64,000 nucleotides of DNA from Warburgia ugandensis. Taxonomy: Eukaryota; Streptophyta; Magnoliopsida; Canellales; Canellaceae. A program made the position numbers and the translations under genes. This document shows positions 36,638-46,454 of the stretch, piece by piece (position 1 is the stretch's first letter; each line of letters starts with the position of its first letter). Location: positions 54,749,880 to 54,813,879 of the forward strand of contig CP141132.1 in the NCBI GenBank assembly GCA_035236585.1. Reading direction: 5' to 3'. Under the pieces are notes generated by a model that saw nothing but the letters and a program-made list of their open reading frames with translations, did not search any database and had not been told where the DNA came from.

Positions 36638-39298
36638 TGTGACGACCCGGGTTTTCTCATGCATTTTTAAATGAAAAATCTAAATTCCTAAGGCGGGATC
36701 CCTATTTGAAAAACAATGCAGTGCAGTGGAAAAATCTTTTATTTGAAATCCAATTTGAAAACCCCGAGTGTCATTTGCTTCCACAACAACCAAGGTAGTT
36801 TTTGAAAAGCTTTAGAAATCATAAGTGTTTTTCCCCAGATCTATCCAGCCACAAAGACACAAATTTCAACTGTAATTAAATACAAATACATGTCCAAAGG
36901 GTTGAGAATTTACTTACATGTATAGTTGTCCCCTTTGTTTATTCACATGCTCGTAGCACTAATATCTGCTGAGGCATCTTCTATTTGTAAGTGAAACTAT
37001 CCTGAAAAATGTTAAGGATAGGGTGAGTATATACTATACTGAGTAGGAGTCTATCACTACTAGGTTTGCAATGCATGTTATGTTTAAAATCATGTGCTTA
37101 TAAAAACATATGCATGTTTGAATAATCACGTTCAATATCGATATTAAAAACCACTGTCAAACAGGAATACTGACAACTTAATGAAATATCATAATCCAAG
37201 TCGAAAGTATCATATATCATAAACATAATGATGTGCATCAGATGCTCAACTGAATCCAACTCACGGATATCTGGTATGGTATGGTCGACCAGCCTCATAT
37301 CATGCCATATGCAATGCAAATAAGTCCACAAAACTATAGGGTCCAACTATGCCCACGACCTCACCGCTGTGTGGTCCCCGGGTACCTAGGGACACAGGAT
37401 CATATACCTCCACGGGGCATATGACACTTATTCGTCGTAACTCATGCAATTTATGAAATCGGTTGCAAAACATGCATACAATGCATAAAATCTGCTCATG
37501 CTAGTATTGCATTCAAAGTCATAACCCTGCCTAGAAACCTGACAGCCTAGAAGCCTTGTCAGCTCTCTCTTGCCCGCCCTCATCAGCCCGCCCTTGTCGG
37601 CCCGCCCTCATCAGCCCATCCTCATCGGTCAAGGCTACACTTATCATGCAATCTATGCATGTAGCACATGTCTTGGCAATACATGCGCAACGTATTTTTC
37701 AAAACCTGTCCTCTTTGGGTCCCTCACAACTGCCTACTCAGCATCTTTTGGACACTCCAGTGTCTTTTGGTAACCCTCAAGGACATGTAATTTTTCAGGA
37801 ACTCAATGCTCACAAATCATGCAATATATGCATTTGTTTGCAAAACATATCTATGCATAATGTATTTAATCATATGCATGTTGAATTAAGTCATGCTAAA
37901 CAAGTCATATACTTAAAACATGTATTCTCAAAACAATAATAGTTCTTTTAAAAGAATCTAGTAGCGATAGAGCACCTACCTGGCTAGGTCGCGCTAACCC
38001 CTTTGTCCTCGTACGCTCCTGAATATGGTTTGGAGAATCAAGGTTAGTTTGGCCTATCTTTTATGGGTTTTAGAGTGGTTGGTCTTATTACTTATGTATT
38101 AGGGGTCCATCCCTATGCCTATGGGTGTCCTAAGGTCCCAATTGGGCCTTGGTATCCTCAGTTTTCCAAAGGTCTAGCGGCCACACGCCACCATCCTATT
38201 CTAAGGGTCATGCCCACCTTTGATTGGGCCTTGATCAGGGATTTTATAGTTTGGGTGTGTTCTTGTCATCGACACAGACACAACGCCTTTTGCGGTGCCT
38301 CAATCAGAGCTTTAGATCTCAAGTTATAAGCTTTTTAGTGTCACATGTACATAAGGACCTTAAGAGTGAAAAGCGGAATGCTAGTGCGCTGCGCGTCAGC
38401 ATCATGCGCCCCTCTATTCTTAAGAAGTGGAAAATCCCGAATTGCTAGCGCACTGCGCGTCTATAGATCTGCTGAACTTTTTGCCCTGTTTTTCATTTTG
38501 CGGGCGCGTCCATGGACGCGCTTGTTTGGTTCTCTTCGAACGCGGTCTATGTGTCCTGTGCGGTAAGGAGCGTTTTGCTCGTTTGGGGGACCAGGGCGTC
38601 CTCAGGACACCCTGGTTTGACCAGTGTGGCCCAGAGAATGTCCCCGGGTCCTTGGTGACTCTCCAAGGCTCTATTTTGCATGATTTTTCATGCAAAAACT
38701 TAGGGAAAATGATCCTAGGACTACTGTGAAGACGGGTTTTGAGGGATCTTGGGCATACCTGGCTTGTTGCTGGGTTTTTCTCCTCCTTTCCCCCCCTTGG
38801 TTGCTTCTCTAAAACAAATTTTCCTCAAGCTTTTGGGCTACCATTAGAGGTGGCCAAGAGCTCTATTTATAGAGCTATAAGAGGGTTCTGGAGGGGACTC
38901 TCGCCGCCCTTGAATAGCAATGGAGAAACCTCCAAAATGGCGGTGATTTCTCCTCCAATCACCACCGTTCTAGAACCCTCTAGGGAGTTGAAGATGAAGG
39001 GTGCCTGTATCAAAATGGGCCCCTATGTTTTGCAGGCTAATTCCGTTTTTAGTAAAAATTACATTTTTGCCCCTGAACTTCAAAGGGCCATAACTTGCTC
39101 ATTTTAACTCCGTTTTGGGTGATTTTGGTCTTGTTGGATTCCTTTTTCTAAGACGCACATAATGGTATCATTTTTAGGACCAACTTTCTGGGTTCAGTCA
39201 AGGTGACTAGTGAAATGACCAAAATACCCTTATTTCCAAAAAGTGACCTTTTCATTGCTAACTTGGGCTTTTAATGTTACAAAATTAGAGTCATTACA
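36638..39298 (-). repeat. Long LTR, family L3 (2.66 kb), minus strand
   Basis: The plus strand runs TGTGACGACCCGGG...GAGTCATTACA, so the element strand starts TGTAATGACTC and ends CCCGGGTCGTCACA. It is homologous in inverted orientation to 54099-56677 over its whole length (for example 'gcgcca/tggcgcg' and 'taggcataggg' blocks and 'cttgaacttcaaagggccata'-type sequence near 39075 and 54310). It has a 14-bp tandem repeat at 37572-37627 and a GC/CpG-rich section at 38360-38640. Frames at 37556-39107 lie within the LTR and are not genes. Confidence 0.88.
37572..37627. repeat. 14-bp GC-rich tandem repeat, four units
   Basis: Units gcccgccctcatca, gcccgcccttgtcg, gcccgccctcatca and gcccatcctcatcg. 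A single related unit sits in the 399-bp LTR at 42221-42236. Confidence 0.93.
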
Positions 39299-39316
39299 TT
39301 ATTACCCCCTTAAAAG
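39299..39316 (-). promoter_or_regulatory. Polypurine tract next to the L3 LTR
   Basis: The minus strand reads CTTTTAAGGGGGTAATAA immediately before the LTR start, preceded on that strand by 'gaggatgaaatt'. It marks the L3 LTR as a 3' LTR of a minus-strand element. Confidence 0.85.
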
Positions 39317-41853
39317 AATTTCATCCTCGAAATTCCATAAATTATCCTCTTCCTAGTATTTGTCTCTTAGATAACTTCTTGGTGAATGCATTCTCCCCCT
39401 TGGGAATCAAATCTAGGCTCATCCTCAATTTATCATTCCTATTGTTCCTCCTACAAGGCCTCACCTATAAGAGCCGCTTGCGCTACGTACTCTGATGCAT
39501 ACTCTTATACGTACCAGTTTTAACAGTACTGGTTTCTAGCTGTAACTCATCTTTCTTGAAATCCTTAGATGCCTATCATGTATAGGATAGTCTCTTATTC
39601 ATAACCGAGTACCCTTACTAGGTCATTGTTGAATCCTTTATCATCATCCTCTTTGTCTTTTCTTTTCTTGATGGTTTTCTTCGTAACCTTTCAGTCTAAA
39701 AGTTCCATACTCAATCCAGTAGGGTTAATCCTTAGGAAATTCCTTCAATTAATTTTTCGTACTTGGTATATAACAACTAACTATTTGTCTAAAGGCAATG
39801 TAACATCAATTCTCACCTTATAGTGTGCTAGCCATCTCACCTTTTCTCCTTCCATTCCCTATGTCAATATATTGTTCAATCTTTTATCAGGGCTTTATTG
39901 TCAATCATGCATAAGTAGTGATTTTCTCAATTCCTCAAATTTCATCCTTTAAGTGCCTCTTCATACTTAGCTTGTAATAGCAGTTCTTGTTTAATAACTA
40001 CTTCATCAAGTTATGCTGAAGCCATTAAATCATCAGATTTGACAAACACTCAGGTAAGCATGGAACATTTTTGTAGACATATAGAAAGACTTTATTTGAT
40101 TACCTATTGATCTCTTTTCAGATATATCTTTGTCATAAGCTCAAGGGTCTCTAAAGTGATCAATACTTATTTGCCTTCCTTTTCAATTCAAGTCAGAAGT
40201 ATTTTTCAGACTCAAAGTAATTTCTTCACCTTGTCGTGGTAGCCACTGAGGTTTGAAAAATCTTTCACATTGGTTTAGATCACTTCTTATTTTTGCTCCT
40301 ATCTCAGTTGTTACTATATTTATTGTACTTGTAGCTCTTCCATGATGTGGCCTAATCAACTTCATAATGTGGCCTAATCAACTGGCCTTATACCCTCAAA
40401 TGACTTAGCCTAACAAGTACTCAAGTCTAAAGACTTATAACATCCTTTTGAGTATATAACTTCAACTACTAACTTATAGACACTAACATACCTGATTAAT
40501 TAGGGGGGGATACCTTTATTTAGTCAACAGCACTCAATGATGATCTTAAGATATTTGGTCTTCCAATTTATGATAGCAGGACCTTCATTTGATCCTTGAT
40601 GAAATGGACAAGTTACTATCCCGGCTTAATTCCTTTATTCACTCAAGTAGTGGCAAGGTAGGATATCACCAAAATTTTCGTTTTATGGACTATATCCATT
40701 GGTGTTCCTCATAAGCTAATGGATCTGATAAGAATCTAATTGATATTAAACCATTTGTAGAAGTTTAACTTCTAGTTGGTCGCCATTCTTCTTTGAAAAT
40801 TTCTTGTCACATAATCTCCTGAAATTCGATACTCTACTCAAAGTCTTAAATCCCATTTGCTTTCTCTCTATTCTACGTATCATTGCCAACTCAACTATTA
40901 TTATTCCTTTGAAGTTGATTGGTTATCTTTAAGATGAAAGATTTGTATATATCTTCATAGAGTCATGTTCTTCTTCTTTTGAATATTCAAATATTCATTG
41001 AATACTGGTAGTTACATCTCTATCTCTTTCTCTCTTTTCTTCAAAATCCTCACTTTTGTCTTCCTAGATCAATGTCTCTATATGCTTTGTTGCATATAAT
41101 TGATACTTCATCTATTCCTTTATTTAACAGATATGATAAACTGAATGCTTGTCTTAAGATCATTGAAATCCTCAGTCGCCTATAGCCTCAATAAAATTCA
41201 TACAATGTCTTAATAATGGCATTGATGTTTTGATCGTGTTATACTTCTCTTACAAGTTCATGTTAGGATCGATCTATTATCATCCTTAGTATTATCATCA
41301 AAAATCTTTTGATAACTTGGTTGAATAATATGTCACTTGTATGCATCTCTGGATTTGTTCCATAATACTCAATTAGTTATTATTCGATAGCACTTCACTC
41401 TTTATAAGACTCCAATTAAGGCATCCAAAATTGAACTAAGTCCTTCAAGATCCATACCTTTGTGACCTAGTTCAAGTCACAGTCATTTATTAATATCATC
41501 TTGCATTCTCATCCCTCTTAGATTATCATCAAAATTATTCTCAAAGTCTGTCTTTTACATCCCCTATCATACTCATATTATATCCTTGTGATAGTGTACT
41601 CATATTCTGATACTCTTTATGATGGTAAGATAGCCATCTAGGTTTTTTTATGTTCTCATTTTTAGTGAGATTAATCTATTATAGGTCAGAACCATCTTCT
41701 TTTTCACCTATTTGTTTCTTGAGCATTAATATTGGAATCTTCAAATAGAAGTAGTCATCTCTACTACTCCTATTTGTACTACTTATTCTTGATTTTCTCT
41801 ATTGTCCATGACCCTTGGACATGCTGGACTTGCTATGAAAGGATAAAACCTGG
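39317..41853 (-). other. Interior of the chimeric block, no recognisable coding
   Basis: 2.5 kb of AT-rich sequence. I read both strands for gag, RT and integrase motifs and found none. 'ccttcatttgatccttgatgaaatggacaag' at about 40583 is the only stretch with coding-like texture and I cannot assign it. An imperfect duplication 'catgatgtggcctaatcaac' and 'cataatgtggcctaatcaac' occurs at 40342-40381. Confidence 0.5.
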
Positions 41854-41865
41854 GCTATGATATCA
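41854..41865 (-). promoter_or_regulatory. PBS-like site next to the 399-bp LTR
   Basis: The minus strand reads TGATATCATAGC, two changes from TGGTATCAGAGC, a few bases inside the LTR end. Confidence 0.75.
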
Positions 41866-41868
41866 ACT

Positions 41869-42267
41869 TGTAACAGCCCGAAGGCCCACACCCTGCAACG
41901 ATATTGTCCGTGCTAGAGTGCCCATACACCCTGCACGGTTTTGTTCTTCCCCAGTTGCCCAGGGAAAAGGCCTCGTTCCGTGCATCAGAGTGCACAGCAG
42001 ACATGATATTGTCCTCTTTGGGTCCCTCACCACTCTGGGTTTCATCCCTCAAGGTTTTGTTCCCTCAGGTCCCTCACCCCTCTTGGACTTCACCCCTCGG
42101 GAGGCCTCGTTGCAAGGGAAGTCCTCATCACTCTTATCAAGAACCCAGTAACTTTCCCCCAAGCGATGTGGGACTAACTCTTAGTCTCTGACCTTGCCTA
42201 GAAGCCTGCCATCCCTCTTGGCCCGCCCTCATCGGCCAAGGCTTCACAGGGTGCACCACCTCCAACA
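41869..42267 (-). repeat. Short LTR, 399 bp
   Basis: On the minus strand it starts TGTTGGAGGTGG and ends CGGGCTGTTACA. It contains conserved blocks that I recognise from short plant gypsy-type LTRs: 'gatattgtcc' with 'ctttggg', and 'agtcccacatcgcttggg' (minus strand; plus-strand 42157-42175). It is GC-richer than its surroundings. Frames 41855-42319 are artefacts of this composition. Confidence 0.8.
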
Positions 42268-42516
42268 CCCCCGGCAAGCTAAACAGGTAGCTTGACTCAT
42301 GAAAAACTTTGCGAAGCACAATATAAGTTGTTGAATCATGTTCTCACTTTGTTCTAAATTAGCTTCTAAACTTGCAAAATACTAAAATTTTGAATTATTA
42401 GATCAGAAATGCATGTGTTATAAATTTTTAAGAAATCCATAGAAATAACACTATACTTTATAACATATGGGCTACTAATTAGGTACTTTTTTATGCAAAA
42501 TTGAACAACACTTATT
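42268..42516 (-). repeat. Outer solo LTR (family L2, minus strand), right portion with LTR start
   Basis: On the minus strand the edge reads ATATAATAAGTGTTG..., aligning with the TGATAAGTGTC start of the L2 LTR at 13674. Matching follow-on blocks are '.tatgttataa' and 'atgcatttct' (minus strand). The next base to the right continues the interrupted RT of G0. Possible TSD: AATGG on the left (19511-19515) and AATAA on the right (42517-42521), with two differences. Confidence 0.7.
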
Positions 42517-43089
42517 ATATAATAACCCTAGTACTTTCACATATTTAATGACACATTTTTTTGAACCTTTTAGTAGGAAATTTATTGTTGTATGATTTGA
42601 TGATATTCTTATGCATAGCAAAAGCTAGGAGGAGCAATTAAGTCATCTTCAACAAGTGCTACAAATGTTATGAGAACGAAAGTTGGGTGGAGGATATTCT
42701 CAACTAGTTTGTTCCTATATTTCTATTTAATTTTAAAAACATTCACAACTTAGCCTCATTCTACTAGAGGTTCCCCAAAAATTTTAGCACAATTATTGAT
42801 CCAATTACAGAATGCTTAAATGGTGTAACTTTTAAGTGGACAAAAGAAGTGCAATAGGGTTTGGAACTTATCAAGCATAAGGTAATGAATGCTCTTATCA
42901 TTTTTTTACCTAACTTTTGTTGTGTTGTTTAAGTAGTATGTGATGCTTCCAATGTTGTAATCATTACAATTCGAAGCCAAGAAGGAAAACTAGTTGCTTT
43001 CTTTAGCAAGAACTCAATGATTTGCAACAACTACTCCACAACAAGAAATTCTATGATATTGTGCAAGCATCAGAACACTGGAGCCAATA
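42517..43089 (+). pseudogene. rt-rnh: Element G0: RT second half and start of RNase H
   Basis: The sequence picks up where 19515 stops. NNPSTFTYLM is followed by a KFIVV.FDDILMHSKS block that still carries F-D-D-I at the RT active site after a stop replacing the usual Tyr/Val-Tyr, then EEQLSHLQQVLQML. The RT connection and RNase H follow: RGSPKNFSTIIDPITECLNGVTFKWTKEVQ, LELIKHKVMNALI, CDASNVVI, GKLVAFFSKN. Frames shift several times. The end is cut by the solo LTR at 43090 within the RNase H 'H-W-x-Q-Y' block; the last 5 bp (43085-43089, CAATA) are the left TSD. Confidence 0.92.
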
Positions 43090-45161
43090 TGTTAAGTGTT
43101 TAATTTTGGCTAAAAGACCCTTAGTTTAACATTTAATTAGATCATCTAACCATTCAAATTTGCAAAATTTAGCTTGATTTTAAATTTAGCTCAAATTGAC
43201 TATCCAAACTTTAATTTTTTAAAATCAACAGTTAGATGATCATTAGAGCTTATTAGATGATTAATGTGAAGTTCAGATGATTCTAATTTAGTCTTATTTT
43301 GCAAATCAACTAAAGGAGGGTTGGATGGCTCATATCTATGTTCAACAGCGCAGATCAAGTGAAGATCAATAAGGCAAGAGTCCTAAAAGGGAGAGGTTTC
43401 CTAGTGGAAGAAGAGTCCTAATTTAGAAGAGAAATTCTTAATAAGAATCTACCTCTTAAAGGAAGGAGGTGAAGGAAGATTATGAAAGAAAAAACATTAT
43501 AAAGAGGGAGGACTATACAAGGCTAGAGGAGTTTTTTTTTTTTAGTTTGGAAGTTTTGGAGTTGTTGGGAGAGTTTTTTTAGTTGCTTTCTTTCCTTTTG
43601 CTTGCCAGTTTTTTTTTTTTTTCTCTCATCATCTTCCTCATCTTATTCATTGTTCCCTTTTGTTTTTCACTTAACATTCAGTCCACCATGCACATTCTCT
43701 AATTCAATCCTCTCCCATCTCTGTTCATGTTTTCCTCCTCCCTTGATCTCTATCTCTCGCACCCATCCCTTTGCTATTGCCGCACACCCCATCTCTTTGT
43801 TCTCTTTGCTCACAGCCCTACATCCATCGCACCACCGTCTCCACTCAGCCCATCCCCATAACCCTCTTCATCAGCCATCACATAACCAGGCAAGAGCTAG
43901 CTCTATTCCAGACGATGCCCAGACCAAAGGTGTCTCTTTTCTCTCATTCTTTCTCCACGCTCCACACTGCACCGTCCTAGCAATCTCTCACTCTAGCATC
44001 AACCACCAAACCCATCATCAATCTTCCCAAGCCACAATGAACTGTCGAGCATCCCCGGCACTCCTCTATTCCCATCGTTTTCCACCCTTCCAAATCATCT
44101 TATCTTCATGTTAGCACCAGACGACGCTCTTCCTAGGCATCATTTTTATTTTTTTTGGATCACCACTGGCCCAGGCTTCCCTTGCCTTCATCACCCTTTT
44201 TGCCCATCGCCCAGATCATCTAGTTCTGTTCATTTGATGCCTAAAAAAGTGTCATTTTTTTCTCTTTAGACGAACTTGCCCACTCCAACCGGCAACCCAT
44301 CTACTCCGAACAATACCAGGCATGAACTTAGAACTGGAGCACTCCCAACTGTCTTCCTTTTCATCAGTTCAGGTGATCTCCTCTGGCAGAGCTATCTTCT
44401 CTGGTAGATTTGAAGTTTCTCGGAGTTTTTGGGAAGTTTGAAACAAAATGCCAGATTTAACCTTTGAAGAATAATTCAATTTACATTTACTATCATGCTC
44501 TTATTTTTGTTTTATGTTATTCCCATTCTGAGTTATTCGTGTTTTGTGCTATTCTGTTACTGTTTAACTCAATTAACGGTACTAGTTTAACCACAGATAA
44601 CCTTTAAATTCTTGTCTATTTTACTTTAGAAATTCAATTAAATTTAATAGAATGTTCTTAGGATAGATTCTAGTTTAATTATTGTTCCTGGTCTTCATAT
44701 GGATTCTAAAAACAAATCTAAGCCATTAATCATGAAATTCCTTAATTTGATTAGATCTCTAACACTTTGATGAATCTGACAAATTCATCTGTCAGATCAC
44801 TAATCCATGACATGTTGAATATAGTTAAGGAGTCTGATCAAGGTTTCTTATACCCAAAGTGAAGAAATTGGACAGTACTTAAGATAGGGAATTAGATTTT
44901 CTTAATTTTTCTAGTTTTAGTTTTAATTAAGGTTTTATTGTTTCTTTTTCTATTCTTCCTAGAATTAGACTTCTGGAATTTCATTGGTAAACTAAATATG
45001 TTGTTTGAATTTTTTTTGTTAATTTTTTGTGAATTAAATTGAATTTTAAATAATTAAATTTTAGTAAAAACTCTAAAATTCTAAAGCAAGTTCCTGTGGG
45101 ATCGACCCGTATTTGCATAACCATACTACAATAGCCCGAGCACTTGTGGAAAACATCAACA
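43090..45161 (+). mobile_element. Solo LTR, family L1, with perfect TSD (CAATA)
   Basis: It runs from TGTTAAGTGTTTAATTTTGG to AAAACATCAACA, flanked by CAATA at 43085-43089 and 45162-45166. The host RNase H coding is continuous across the site once the LTR and one TSD copy are disregarded. It aligns with the 3' LTR at 1614-3912. Positions 43600-44350 form a pyrimidine-rich tract; the 170-codon Ser/Pro/His-rich frame at 43602-44114 lies in it and I do not consider it a gene. Confidence 0.95.
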
Positions 45162-45420
45162 CAATATTTGCTTCCATTGCTTTCTTTACTACTATTTATC
45201 ATGAAGCTTTAAAGTTTCTTCAAATTTAGCAAAAGATTAGTAGAAGCATGTTGTTTGGGTGGAATTAGTAAAATCTTTCACCTTTCTAACCAAGTGCAAA
45301 TTGAGTATGTAAATTGTGGATGCAAATGCCCTAAACAAGAGATATTCTTTGTTAATTGTTTTATATATTAAAGTTGTTGGGTTTAAAAAAAATTAAATAA
45401 CTACATGTGTACAATCTTTA
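45162..45420 (+). pseudogene. rnh: Element G0: RNase H C-terminal part
   Basis: After the TSD the plus strand reads the 3' part of RNase H: YHEALKFLQI.QKISRSM..(W)... matches the 'TDHEALKYL..QKKLSRRH.RWVEFL' block, and a decayed 'ALSRR'-region follows at about 45320. Two or more frame changes and stops occur. Confidence 0.85.
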
Positions 45421-46440
45421 CTTTGGGCCAATATGGAAAATTTGTAAGTATGGTCCCTACCATCTATTTCTAACATAAGATGGATTTTTCTTTAAATATA
45501 ATCTTTTATATATTCCTCAATGTCCCTAAGAGAAGCAATTCTATTTGAAGCACATGATGGAGGCCTAACTAGACACTTTGGAAGAGATAAATCTCTTGCC
45601 TTAGTGAAAGATTAGTTCATTTGGCCAAAAAATGACAAAAGATGATTCTAAACATGTGTTAAGCTGCAAAACTTGTCATCTAGCAAAGATTCATCTATAA
45701 AACACTAGTTTCTATACATCCCTTTCTATTACTAACTTTCTATAGTAAGAATTATAGACTTTGTTGTTAGGCTACCATGAATGTAATGACACAAAGATTC
45801 CATTTTGGTAGTGATTGACCATTTTTTGAAGGTGGCACACTTTATATCCTTCACTAAGATGTTGAAGCATCACATGTGGAAGATCTATATTTCAGGGAAG
45901 TCATTAGACGTCATGGTATACCCATGACTATTACATCATATCAAGATCCTATGTTTATGAGCCACTTTTGGCGTACTTTGTGGGGAAATCTGGGAATTAA
46001 CTACAATTTAATTCTTCATGTCAACATCAAATGATGGTCAAATCGAAGTCATTAGTAAAAATTTAGGGAATCTATTATGGAGTTTTGCAGGAATGAATAT
46101 TTTTCAATGGGATGTTGCTAAGTAAGAAGAATTTTATTCCAACAGTTTGTATAATAAATCTATCGGTTGTAGTTCTGGTATAAAGAGCAAAAAGATAAAC
46201 ACTGAATGCATGTTGAATTTCAAGAAGGAGATCTAGTGTGGGTACATCTTTGGAAAGATCATTTTTACCAAGGACAACATTCTAAGCTCAAGCCAAGAGT
46301 AGCAAGTCCTTCAAGGGTTTGAAGAAAATTGGTAACAATGCTTATATGATCTAGCTACTAACAGACTATGAACTTTTAGACACCTTCAATGTAATGGATC
46401 TTTTGTCATACAATTTTTTAGGTGCTACATCAGACTATGA
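45421..46440 (+). pseudogene. int: Element G0: integrase
   Basis: Readable integrase blocks in order, in changing frames: LREAHDGGLTRHFGRDKSLALV-like zinc-binding domain (45520-45610; the DNA shows EAHDGGLTRHFGRDKSLALVKD), HVLSCKTCHLAKIHL (about 45655-45700), then the core with V.DHFLKVAHFISFTKMLKHHMWKIYI, GMPMTITSYQDPMF.SHFWRTLWGNLGI, and finally HVEFQEGDLVWVHLWKDHFYQG and KLKPRVASP (46200-46310). A last segment ends near TSDYELLIEG at 46450. This follows the C-terminal arrangement of the Ty3/gypsy group seen in the G0 protease/RT. It is broken by frameshifts and by short deletions in the core. Confidence 0.9.
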
Positions 46441-46454
46441 GCTACTTATAGAAG

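Larger units (their letters stand above)
36638..42267 (-). mobile_element. Chimeric minus-strand retroelement block with two different LTRs
   Basis: The left edge is a 2.66-kb LTR (36638-39298) with an adjoining minus-strand PPT. The right edge is a 399-bp LTR (41869-42267) with an adjoining minus-strand PBS. Between them lies 2.57 kb with no recognisable gag or pol. The two LTRs do not align end to end, although they share blocks ('cccgccctcatc', 'tcctctttgggtccctcac', 'cctagaagcc'). Candidate outer flanks (GGGTG left, CCCCC right) do not form a TSD. It is best read as a recombinant or as two elements joined by deletion. Confidence 0.6.

Noticed and set aside
38063..39107. Several overlapping plus- and minus-strand frames, one with a weakly similar counterpart at 54427-54636
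   Set aside because: The similarity exists because both read the same part of the L3 LTR. High GC reduces stop codons, and there is no conserved start or domain.
36633..42272. TSD for the chimeric block
   Set aside because: Flanking 5-mers GGGTG and CCCCC do not match as direct repeats. The apparent match is only as a reverse complement, which is not a TSD.
43602..44114. 170-codon Ser/Pro/His-rich open frame
   Set aside because: It lies entirely in the pyrimidine-rich tract of a solo LTR. The homologous L1 LTR at 1614-3912 does not keep the frame, and composition alone explains its length.
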